A DNA stretch of 64,000 nt, taken from the NCBI GenBank assembly GCA_013399115.1, contig VXAA01000170.1, forward strand, positions 259,211 to 323,210, written 5' to 3'. Made by a program: the position numbers and the translations under genes. Every line of letters begins with the position of its first letter. Within the stretch, counting starts at the first letter, position 1. Shown here in pieces: positions 13,001-26,300 of the stretch. This DNA is from Anseranas semipalmata (lineage: Eukaryota > Chordata > Aves > Anseriformes > Anseranatidae). A model generated the notes under the pieces. It did not search any database, was not told where the DNA came from, and saw nothing but the letters and a program-made list of their open reading frames with translations.

Positions 13001-16000
13001 GATAATTCACTGGCTTACCAAGAACTGATGATGTCTCACTCTGACCTCCTTGAATCTAGCTGGTCCCTAAAAATATTTTGTGGAAAAGGTTATATGCCTA
13101 TATGATCTAATGCCTTTTTGGAAGCAGCGAATGCCAGTTCACCAATTTTTACCTTGCTCTACTTTGGAGCATGACATATGTCATACTTTTTGTGTAAACA
13201 AAGTTTCATTTCTTGTAGCTGAAGTTTCCCATGATGATAGGCACACGATTTGGAAACAAAAGTTTACAAGCAAAACAAATGCAAAACACGATCTAGCCTA
13301 TGCTTACCAGTGGGGCTTTCCTATGGGCAACATGTGTCTTTGAGTAACTGGCCATCTGGAAGAGCTTGGAACCAAGCTTTTCCATGTGAGGACAAGTTGC
13401 ATCCCCTCACTTCCAGGTTTGGGGCTTCTGTTGGCACCATTACCAGCCCTAAATACTTCAGGGAAAACCATACTGAACATGGTTTGAATCTGTCGTGGGT
13501 TTCTAGCATATGCAGAATACAAGCAGCGTGGATTGGAAAAGATAGCACTATATGTATATGATTTTACTATCTCTTTTACAACACTGAAATTAGCAGATGA
13601 TTCTTTTTAGTAGAAGGAGTTGACTATAAATTGCGGCAGATTTTGAAAGTCAGAATACCAAGAAGCACAGTTTTCTAGCTAAGTTTGACAATTGCCTCTT
13701 GTGTTTCAGTGGGCCCAGCTTATCGGTGTGACAACCACACACAATTCAGCTGTAGAACCAACTACCGTTGCATACCAATGTGGGCAGTGTGCAATGGGAA
13801 TGATGACTGCAGAGACAACAGTGATGAACAAGGCTGTGGTATGTCTGGAGAAGAAGGTCATTTCGGCATAACTGTACCAAAAACATTTCAAGTTATAAAC
13901 ACCTTAGGTTTCTGAAAGTCTTTTCAGTAATAATGTACCTGGGAATTTTTTATTTGATATCAATTAATTACTGTGGTAGTTATTTGTCTTCAGGAAAACT
14001 TCTGTGTGCAGTGATTCATTGTGCAGCTCACATGTTTATGAGCTCTGAAGACCAGGATTTTATTATTTTGTCTGATATGTCATCAAATGAAACAGGAAAT
14101 ATTTTTGCTTGAGATGAACTATTACAGACTATTAAAACTGTCAGTGCGTTCTACATTTACTTATCTCCTGTTCTGCTGAAATCATCAGTATGGGAAGTAT
14201 GATGATACTTTCCTGGACCCTTATATTTGTGTTGAAACCTCTCATACACTTTCACACAAAGCTTAGAGGACATCACATTACTATATCAGAACCAGAAAAG
14301 ACTCAGAAGGGTAACACTATGAGGGCAGGATGCCCTGCAATTTTTCTTCTTTGCTTGTAGAATTGTAAAAATGTATGTCAGCAAAGCCATGCCTCTTTAC
14401 TCAGAAAAGAAATGCTTTTCTTTCCTAGGGTTCTTTATTACTAGGCTGATATAATCCATTCATTTTAGTAGCTGTTAACTTAATAAGTTACTCTTTTGTG
14501 GATAGAATTGTTGCTCCTGTGAAAGCAGGGTAGAAGGTGGGGTTTATTAGGACCCCTCATTCTGGAATAGTAGCACTATAAGGAGCAATCATTCTTTTCC
14601 TTTAATAGCATGAAGCTTATTTCTTGTGTCTCCATCTCAGATCTATATAGTTATTTCATCTGTTTCTTAATCGTTCTTCTACTACTTAGCCCAGTTTTTG
14701 TCACAAACATCTCTATCTACTTCCTTTATCTTCTGTGCATTCCATCTTATTCAAAGACTATGCTAATATGTGCTGGTCTCATGTTTTGTTGGCAAACTGT
14801 GTACACTGCAGAGGAGATGACTTGCAGTCCTTCTGGAGATTTCCGTTGTGACAATCATCGGTGTATCCCACTGCGCTGGAAATGTGATGGAGATAACGAC
14901 TGTGGAGATCAGTCTGATGAGCACAACTGCAGTGAGTTCTTTTTTTGACTGTCACAGTATAGTCCAGCTTTTGACTTAACTAGCCTTCTATTTCTTACGA
15001 GAATGGGGCAGACAGATCTCAACTGCAATCATTTGGTGCTTTTACTGTATAGCCTGTATTTTCTTTGCTAACTATCACAGTGATGTCACAAGGAAGCATT
15101 TCTGATACATAAAAACACTGATAAATCCAGTCATCACAATAAAACAAATTCCTGTTTTCCAGTAGGAAGTGAGAGATGTAGGAGTATATAGTTCCTTAAG
15201 CAATGAACCTGGATTTTTTTTTCCTGAATTGGAATAAAAATTACTCCTAATTCTTTGATAAAACATTTTTTTTTCCATGTCAAGAGGGATATAGAATGTT
15301 GAACAAAATGCAAAGAGTATGGGGAAAGGCTTTTTTAATATCATTCATTTTTAATGGTTATATCATGTTATCAGCTAGTACTACTTTTGTCTGGTTTAAT
15401 GAGACAGGTGTGGATATTTAAGTCTACAGCTGGGAAACTTTACACATTTGTGATTTCATTTTAAATTAAGGTCCTCGTGAATGCACAGAAAGTGAATACC
15501 GTTGTGACAATTTGCACTGCATTCCTTCCCGCTGGATCTGTGATCATGATGATGACTGTGAAGACAATTCAGATGAACGTGATTGTGGTGCGTATTGTCT
15601 GGATGCGACCTCTTACATGTTCACACTTTTGTTTCTAAAGCAATACATTTTTCTGCAAAATGATCTTTTATGGGAAGCATCTTTAATGGAGTAATGTTGA
15701 CTGGATCACTTCAGTCATTCCACCAAAAGTGGCAGATACTACAGTTCTAATCGTCTGGGATGTTGCAGTCTTCTTTAGTATGATGTTCTCAAAAACTAAA
15801 CACTTTATCTGGATTTGAATGAGGAGACATTTCAACAGTTACTTCTGAATCTTTTCAGAGCTGAGGACCTGCCACCCAGGTTATTTCCAGTGTAATAGTG
15901 GACACTGTGTTGCAGAGCGCTTCAGATGTGATGGAAATGCAGACTGCCTTGATTTCTCTGATGAAACAACTTGTCGTGAGTTTCAAGCTTTGCAATCGGT

Positions 16001-19000
16001 GCTCATTGAGCTCACTTCCAGAAAGACTTGCACTTTTCTGTCTCTTTAAGTGAGATGACTCCTTAGAGGTACTGAATTCTGCAACACTCAGTGATGTCAG
16101 TAAAAATTGAGGAGTGTAATGTTTTGAATCAGCTTTTTAATATATGAATGGGTTGCCTTCTCTTACATTAATTATAAACACATTCATAATGCTAGGAAAT
16201 TAATATGTTTACATGTCCAGCAGAAGATAGATGTATGATTGAATTCAAGTTCTTGACTATCCCACTCCCATTGCAAGGTCCACTGTTTCCAGTTGTGCTG
16301 TATTCTGACAAGGTTCTGTAATGGAATGGGATTTTATAATGCTCAAAGGAGTGTATAGAGTTTCCTAAACTAGCAGTGAAGCCAGTGAAATTAAATACTT
16401 TTCTGTTTACCTCTTCCTTCTGTATACTGACCTACTGTGAAGAAATATCCTGGTGTTTGTATCACGACAGTTAATCTCTCAGAATCATGATTACACAATA
16501 TTTGGCTTTTCTTAAGGGGAAGAAAATGTGTATGAGAAGCCATTGAAAGGGCAAAGATACGGTTTATTTATGTGGGTTGGGACAGTCATGTGTGGTTTTT
16601 CTTTGATCTAGTTCAGTTTTTCACAGCTTTTACAGAACCTGTTTTTTTTTCTTTTTTTTTTTCTTTTTTTTTTTTTTAATATATATATATGAGACCTCTT
16701 GTAATTAAATGTCTTAGGTACTTCCTTGGTCATTCAGGTTTGGTGCCGGTGACATTATTTACCTTTATTACTGAACTAGACTGTTGGTAACAGCTTCAAG
16801 CAACATTTGTTAAATTTGTGATATTTATTTTCAAAAGATTCTGGGAGAGTAACTTATGTTGTTTCAATATTCATTTGAACCCGAATTAATTATGTTATAG
16901 CTACCAAGAAGTCTTTAGTCCTTGCAGGCTGTTGTTGCTGTACATCTTTGCAGTGCCTCATACTGCATCTCCTACTATGGAGAGAAGAGTATGGTAAAAA
17001 ATAAAATAGAATCAACCTGAGTATTTTTCAGAAAAAAAATAAAATTTTAATTTTAAGTGAAAATGTCATAATAATGTTATTTTTTCCAGCAACACGATAT
17101 CCTAATGGTACATACTGTCCTCCCATGCTGTTCGAATGTAAAAACCATGTCTGTATCCAGCCATACTGGAAATGTGATGGTGATAATGACTGTGGAGATG
17201 ACTCCGATGAAGAACTTCACCTTTGCTGTAAGAGACAAAATTTATATTAAAATGAAAAAAATGCATAGTAAAATATATAATTACAACAGAACAAATAGGA
17301 AATACATTTTAAATATTTTCATTTCAGTGGAGATTCTCACTGACTTCTTTCAGGATGGGTGCTGAGAATTTTGCTTCAAATGCAAATTTACTTCATCCTC
17401 CTATAGTATGTTTCTCATTGCAGATGTTTATATATGTGGTTACAAAAGTAGGGAAAAGTATATCAAAGACCTAAGGACAGTACTTTACATTTTCAAGTGG
17501 AATATTTAAAATCAGAGCATCAGTTTGCATTTAAAGATATAATTCAAATAATGTATATTCTCAAAGGTGAGCCTTTAGAGCTGTCATTAGAGTCAGAACA
17601 TCTTTGTAAATATGGTGAGTACTGACTTTAGCTCTAAAAAATGAGGTGTTAGAAGTGCAATGTAAACAATTTGTTGGTTATGAACTAAATAACCACTTAA
17701 TTAGCATGTTGGGTTTTCCATCAGCTTACTTTATAAACAAATCTAGAAACCTCGGTATTATATGTAGTCATAGGATATGCCTTTGGCCAATGATAATGTA
17801 CTGTCTTATAACTAAAAAATATGTAGTGGCCTGACATATGATCACCAATATGTAGAGAAAATGTTCTTGAATGCCCCCGCAATACCTTTTAAAATATAGG
17901 AAACTTACCAATGTTACAAGATAAACTTATCAGGATAGCTCGTGACTTAGTGGCACGAAGTATCAGTGTGATTGACTTGATCTCTGTGGTTTCAGTGGAT
18001 ATTGCTTGTGAATCTCCATTCCGTTTCCGATGTGAAAACAATCGCTGTATATATAGTCATGAGCTGTGCAACCAGGAAGATGACTGTGGAGATGGAAGTG
18101 ATGAAAAAGAGGAACACTGTATGTACACAAAATTTAGCAGCAAATAAGAAATTCAGTAATTGTGATGTGTTTAATGTTTAATAATATTGAAGGCCTTCAG
18201 AAATGTCAAAATCAAACATAAATATATGAAAACTAAAGCTTAATATGAAATAATTTGAACTATGATTATTGGTACTATGTGTTCACAGGTCTGCATGTAA
18301 GTAGCAAAAATAAGCAATCATTTGCCTGAAAAGTAGAGTATGGTTTTCAAAATCAAATTGTATTTTATTATGAACACTAGCTAAATTGCATCTACTTACT
18401 ATGATGTCCATAATAAGAAAGGAAAAAGTGTTTGGCTGTATCATAAAATAAGGATGGGATGGATAGATGGGACTTTTAAAAACAAATAAATAGGTACTTC
18501 TGAATTCATGGCACTGTTATGTACATAGTAAGTCTTAATATTTAGGGCCAAATCCAGCAGAAGCTCTGTTAATATTCAGTAGGGTTTTGCCTTCAGATAT
18601 CTTATGTAGTTCTCATTGACTGTGTTGATTTTTATATTATGAAGTTTAATCATATTTTTGATTGCTTATTGAGCAACCAAAATAAGCCAGCTTACTTCCT
18701 GGCTTTATTGCAGAATTTTCCTAAAATTAATAGTTTGCTGATACCTCAATCTCTTGAAGTCTGCAGTAGATGTATGAAGTATAGGAGTTAAAGGGTATTA
18801 ATAGGTTTGCACTATTAAAAAAGAAAAGTTCAGTCGACTGTTAACAGGGAGCATCTACCTTCTACCTTCATAAAATGGAAAGGGCTTCTTTCAGTTCATT
18901 GGGGTGTGACTAGAAGTCAGGAGGCCCTGGTTAACTTTACTATAGACTTCCAATGTCACTCTAGCCATTATTTTACCATATTGCTTCAGCTTCCTCATTA

Positions 19001-20268
19001 ACAATGTGTAATAGTGCTGTGTGTTGGTACTGTGTAGCTGAAGTTGTGATAGAGGAGTGTTTCTCTTCTCAACTGTAGGTAGAGAACCAACCCCAAAGCC
19101 TTGTACAACTGAAGAGTTCAAGTGCAGTAATGGAAATTGCATTCCTCTACATTATGTCTGTGACAATTATGATGACTGTGGAGACCATTTTGATGAAATG
19201 GGCTGCAGTAAGTACTAATATCAATATAGAATACAAAATACAATGAATAATAGAATACAGAAATTCAATGCTATTGAAATAAACATTTTTGAATCTGATA
19301 ACAATACATGTTTCTTCTTAGATAGCATACTAAGAAATATTAATTTTGAATTAGCCTGTGCTGGGATTACCTGATTAGCCATGAAGGTATCATTTTTTTT
19401 CCTTCTTTGGGTGAAAACACTAAGAAATTCAGTGCTCTGAACAGTCTTTTTTAGGCTTATAGCATCTATGCATCACAAAAAAAGGGTTTGATCTTGTTTT
19501 TTAATCTTGTTTTGAAACATGTTGCACTATGGAGGCAAGAACATCCAGATATTTAAATCGGAATTGCAGTAGGCCAACCTATGGAATTATTCATGGGCAG
19601 ACTCTGAACCTGTAGAAGTTGCTCTAGCCCTGTTGAAACCAAAAGTGTATTGAGATGCTTCTATTGTCCTCTTTGTAGGCATGACCACAGAAGTCTATAA
19701 GGACAGCCATTACTTGGGCTGAGGGCCCTCTCAGTTCCTCTGTGCATGCACAACTTTTATTGAGTGTGCATCATGAATTTACTAGCAGCCATTTAGATGC
19801 AAAAGCTTTGATTTGAACTTTGAGGCAAGAGAGTATTCTGATGAAATCTGAAAAAAAATAATCTAACTCTCTTTTTATCAATGTATAGAGAGCTGTAGAG
19901 TAATAATATGAGCATGTACTTGCAATTTTAGTTTGCCAGGCTTTGATGGCTTCAGGTGAAAGTGTGCCAAATAATGCACTGGCGATTTACGATCCAGAGT
20001 GCTTGCAAAGCACAAATAACTCACAAGCCTATAGTACAGTCCATTCTTAAGTAGCTGTTTCACATACTATCCCCAATGTTCTTTAGGTAATATAACCTAA
20101 TGCAATGACTTGATGAAAATATAAAAATATAGAAAGGATCTGAAACAGTGCAAATCAAAGACATGTTCTGGCAGTCAGCATTCTCCTGCTTGTGGATAGA
20201 TGTGAATGCAGGTCAGATGATAACATTTATAGCCTTCCCAACATCAAAACCTGAGATGTTGAGAGAAA

Positions 20269-20310
<42 letters not shown>

Positions 20311-23300
20311 ACAATGATTTTATGCTTCTTCACATATATGAAATTGAGGTGTTTCAACTTAATTTAATTAGGACTGGGATGTATATGTTATAAAGGAGAT
20401 AATCAGCTTAATGTTATGTCTTTGTCATACATTTCTATCTTTTCTTATGCTGTCAATAAACATGTAATATTTCTTTCCTACTTAGATACAATCTGAATTT
20501 CGAAGTACTTTGTATATATGTAGAGTATGTCAGAATCAATATAATTCTATGTGTAGTTTGAGAAGAATATCATTTTCTATCTGTTACGGAGTATCTATTA
20601 TACCTTATTTACCTATTCCATTATAGGCGTGTCTTAAAGGGCAGCACATTCTGTGCAATGACCTGTATTGACTTTATTAGGCTTTAGATTAGGTACTGGA
20701 TGAACAAACTGTCATCTTCTCTAATTTCCAGATATAAATAATATGTGGTTTGTGTCATGTATGGTACCCTGTTTACTTCTATAAGTGAAACCATTTTTAG
20801 TTGAAAGTGCTCTTGACTGACATTTACTGCTCTCTTTTAGTTAGTTATGCCTTAGAGAAGAGATGTTGACATTAATTGGATTTCACTCAGGAAAAAAAAA
20901 AAACTAACATTATCATTGAAAATGGTTTTCAAATAGACAGTAATGATCAAAATTACGTCCTCCTTATCACTTTATTTTTTTGGTTATAATTGTCTAATTT
21001 CCACTTCTTTCAGATCCTGGAACAGAACGAACTTGTGCGGAAAATATCTGTGAACATAACTGTACCAACTTGCATGAAGGTGGCTTTATCTGTTCCTGTA
21101 GGCCAGGGTACAAGGCCAGTGAAATTAACCGAAACTCCTGTGATGGTATTTTCAGTCTTCTAAACATCTTCTCACTGATACGTGTTCAATGAGCTGTCAC
21201 TTCATCATTCTGCCATGACTACTCATTCTTACATTATAACAGGATGTTTGTACATTTACCAGATGTTTCTTAAACCATTTTGCTGCTGAATCACGTTTTC
21301 TAACATGCAGGTCTCATTCAGCAGAGAGCTGGCTCCACAGTTCATACTTTTTTAGGCTTTAGTTGGCTGTGGGTATACATTTTTGCTTTTCTGTATATAG
21401 GTTTAGTTGTATCTTTGCAATTTGAGGGACAGAAATTTGCTATTATTTTTCCTTATTGAAAGAAAACTTACTGAAGGTTACACTCTCATTTGGTTCTGTT
21501 CCAGAACAGACCTTCAGTAAAGGTTTATTGTGCCATATTTTTGCCTTGATTATATGCAGATAATATATGGAGGAGTTTACTCAAAGGCCATTGTTGGTGG
21601 TCATGCAATATAGTACATGCACGGTTACCGTTTCGGTATATTTTGACAAGATCGCTTCTATTTGTTTCTCCCAGATCTTGTGGACAATTTGTGTAGTTCT
21701 ATTAAACATGATCAGAGGCCATTCCTCCCTGTCCTTCCTGCTGATATTGTTTCTTAGGGACTAGGTATCTTTGCTTCAACATTTCAACAAGGGTTTGCTC
21801 TTGCATCTTCATTGTAGTTGTGCCTCATCTTTTGTCTTTCCTTGGTGATTTAACACAAAAATACATGTTCAAAAATGTGTCTCTAGAAAGCAATCTGATG
21901 AGCAGGAGCTATGCAGTTGTTAGCAATCTTAGACTTATGTTAAACATTAAATAAGCGATGAGGAGTTCTGTTAGATAACTGATGCTGATTTTAGAAATCA
22001 TTTATTAGGTCACTGATCTTTTAGGGTATGTGGGGAAGGGGTAAGCCCACTGCTTCATGGAGTAAAGATGACCAGGATGTGGAAGAAAGAGATTAAACTC
22101 TAGGTATCTTTTCTCTACTTATGTTACAGATATCAATGAATGTGAGATCTTTGGAACATGCACCCAGGACTGCAAAAATTCCAAAGGAAGCTATGAATGT
22201 TTTTGTGCAGATGGCTTCAGGTCTGTGGGTGATCAACAAGGGAAACAATGTGCAGCTAATGGTATGTTAACTGACAGCAAGATTGATTGCTACATGTAAA
22301 GAGCAAGTGGAGTAGAGCAACTTAATGAATATAATCCTCTCTTTTTTAGCAAGGGGATAATGAAAAACAAACTTTTTTCCGTAGTGTAACATTGTCTGTG
22401 CATTCCACCCATTCCATAATCAGGAATAGAAATGCTCATCTCTGTTTCCATTTGCAAACATTAAAAATATCTTGGTTTGGATGGCTGCCTTACTTTCACC
22501 TGAAATTTTCTCAAAACAAAAGACTGCTTATCCTGTGGATGTCAGCAGAAGGAAATTAATGCTGCCAATTCCTGAAGTTTAGGTTTTCACAGCAAAATAA
22601 TGCATCAGACGAAAGTTGCATTATACTGGTACAAATCAAAGGCACTTTGATGACAGGTTGCTTATTCATTATTCATGGACTGATGCACACAAACAGAAGG
22701 ACTTTGGCCCATGTATAACTTCAATCATCAGTTTTTCGTCATACCTCAGTGCAGTGACTACAGTGTGTGACAGTCATTGAATAAGTAGATAGTTGATTCA
22801 GAAAATAATAATAGTTGAATAGTAATAATACAGAGCTGAAGAAAAAAAAGAAAAAATTGACAGCAAAGTAGTATTATATAAAAGACTGAAACAATGTAGT
22901 ATTTAGAAAAGTACTTACACTGTAGCAGCTTTAAGAGATGCATGATAGCAATACGGTACCTGGGTTTCTGCTTGGCAGCCTCTTTATGTGCCTGAAAATC
23001 TAGTGTCTGAAAGCTAGTTCTTTAAAACCATTCTTTGTAGGTTTTATTCAGGAAGCATCTAGACATCTAGATATTTTCAAGGCTCAATGATAGAAGATAC
23101 CAGGATTGTAGCTGATAACATTGTGAAATTGCTTGTGCCTGAAGTTCTGTTTCTGTGTGTGCCCAGAACTATCAGTCTTTATAGTACAAGCTCATAAATG
23201 AGGGCTTCCTTTGCCTGTGTTTGCTGTGAGCCTGATCATCGGGCATTTTCTGAAGACACGTAGAATATCAGGTCCCTTTTTTCCTGTGTGTGTATATTAA

Positions 23301-26300
23301 TATATATAAAATATATATTATATATATATAGGTAAAGCTGCCAATTTCTGCACTGAATTGTATGCTCATTAGAGAATGGAGTCACTTCACTTATTGTTCC
23401 ATAGCTGTGCATGTCTTAGGGACAAAAGGATGTGTATTCAAATAAACACTTCATAGATTAAGGTTTATTAGTTGGAAAAGGGACTGGCAAATGAGGTTTT
23501 CTTTTCCCAGGTGAATGCCTTTTCATTTCTTATGGGTTCTGTGAAGATGTGATTAATGTAGGAGAACTTCTCTGGAAGAAGGCATACGATCTAAGTCCAT
23601 GACTCCCATCTGGACTTTGTCATTAACAAAAGGGCTGTACAATTACATTTTCTCACCAGCACAGTGAGCCAGGTGGGACTAATACTCCCTGTAGTCAAGT
23701 TATTAGAGTATTGAGGCTAACCTCAAATTAACCTATGGCCAGGTAGGAAAGCATTTTTCTGAATATAGAGACATCGGGTAGAAGAACTGAGACAGCTCCT
23801 GGCTCAAGTTACTGGCAATTTATTCATAGTTACCAAAATTGTTCCCCATTTGGCAGGGTGGTGAGAGGTGAGCTGCATAGTGTATAGCTGCATTCTATTT
23901 TTGAGATGTGAGGTGTCAATATGCCAACCTTGTGATGTTTTAAGAATTTTTAAGGACTTTTTCCTTAGTGATTATTGCTGCTCAAAGTCTGTGGTGGAAA
24001 GGATAATACTATGTTCAGTGGTAAGCATCTCCAGAGTTTTCAGTTAATTTTTCAAAGCCAAGAAGTTTGAAAGCACTGAAGCTTTAGAAGCGGCTCTGTG
24101 TCCCTTCTGCCTCTTACTCAGCAAGAACCTGTGAAAACCTGTTTAGTTTTGACTATAAGTGACTTTCATCTGTTTTTTTTCTAAAAATACATTAAAGTAT
24201 TTTAATAATAAATGATAAATTCATTATCATTTTCTAGGTAATCCTCCATTGTTACTGCTGCCAGATAACGTGCGGATTCGAAGATATAATATCTCATCAG
24301 AACAGTACTCTGACTATATTGATAACCAGGAGCGCATCCAAGCTCTGGATTATGATTGGGACCCTGAAGGGATAGGCTTGAGTGAGTACTTAGCCATGCA
24401 GTGGCTGGTTTAAAAAGACACATTTCTGTAGCATAGGTATTTAATTTTTGTTGGAAATCAAAATCAAACTAGATTAACTGGCCAGGTCTTGGTTGGATGT
24501 ACCCATCCCCTCTACTTGTTCTTCAGCATCAGTGTGGTTCATTTTAGTGCTTTACTTTGGTGTAGCTAGTTTTTGTTCTGTTTTTCCTTTTGTTTTGGTG
24601 TGAGTTCAGCTGTGGAATTGTTGCTCTTTAGGATTATGCAATAGCAGAGAATTGCAATGAATGAACCTGTTTCTTGTCTTCTGTCTCTGCCAGTTCCCAA
24701 ACATGATGCAAGTCTTGAAAGAACTGATCTAAGCTACTTAAAATCCTGTGCAAAGGGTTCAAAGCTAAGATCCTCTACTCTTGAAAAATGTGATACGTAT
24801 TTCTTGATAATCTAGGTCAAGATGATTTTAGATGTGCATCTTAGCTATGATAAATGGCTTAAAAATTTGAGCAGTAACACAGTGTAATTTAATTAAACAG
24901 AAAATTCTGCATTTTTATGAATAAAAAAATGGAACTAGTCTCTTGACATATGAGGCTCAGAAAGATTAGGATTTTCAAAAAATAAGGAGTAACAAAATTA
25001 AAAATGATCTTTGTGATTTTTTTTTTTTTAAGGTATTGTGTACTTCAGCATTCTGGGGCAGGGTTCTCAGTTTGGAGCCATCAAACGTGCTTATCTGCCC
25101 ACGTTTGACAGCAGTAGAAACAATCCTACAAAGGAAGTTGACTTGAATCTCAGATACATAGTTAATCCCGATGGGTTAGCTGTTGACTGGGTTGGAAGGT
25201 AAGTGCACTGAAGAGCTAGAAAAATGTCGTAGATTGAATGCGTCAAGGATCTGATCAGGCAGTGCAAAATCCACTGCTTTTTCCTTATGAATTCTCTCTG
25301 TCTCAAGATATTTGATATCAAGGTAGTTCAGAAGCATAGAGTAAATTCTGTTTGCCCAGACAGCAGGTTAATAGGTCAAATACATGTTACTGACTGCACC
25401 TCGTATTCTCTGAGGAAAAGTACACTAGTCCACAACTGGCAGATCAGTTGTGTTTCAGTTAGGTGATAATACGCTGGCCTTCATGTCAGAAGGATTCTTC
25501 TTTGAGGACGCAGGTAGGCTTCAGAGAACAAGTGTTCACTACCGTTGAAAGGAGACCTTCCCAACCCGTAACTGAGTTTGTCTTTTATCTTTGCTCATTT
25601 CTTACCAGCCTTGTGCTGTATGAGCTAATCCCAAAGCAAAGCTGCTCTGAAGTCCGATGAATATACGTTTTCTCAGAAAAGGGTTACATTTTTGTAATTG
25701 TGTCTGAAAGAAAGTTTTTCTTTTTCTCCCTTTTTTGGCCATGGCTCTTCTTTAGGCTAAAACATGGCGATTATTTTTTACTTAATCCTAGAAATCATGA
25801 GATCACTGCTCATTTTCCCTCCTTTGTAGAAGAGCTGGGAGAAAGTTGGGCATAACTTTTGTGAGTTAGATATTGATGGTGTCATTTCTTCTTTGCAAAG
25901 TAACTGTTAAAGGTTGTCCTGGACAGGCATAGCTGTAGTTCATTTGGTATAATGTTGAGAGGACCTTGATGTTTGTAGATAGACACTGTGAAATGTAGTC
26001 ACGATTCTGAAGCTGAATGGGCAGAGGTTATAGAGATGAGTCAGTCTTCTGAATGCTGTTGACAAATTTTGGATGTTCCTGGTGATGTAGTCAGTAGGGT
26101 GAAGAAGAATGGTGTGAAGATTATAGTAAAGCGTGACTTTTCTGGAAAACTGAAAACTGAAAGAGGGAACTTAGGCATCTGCTTCCACTGTATTACATAG
26201 TTATCAACTAAGATGATTAATACTGTTTATATTTTATGTTCTTAGATTATGACTGGAAGGTGCTTAAGATCTGGATTGCAGCTAGGTGGCACTTAATGCT

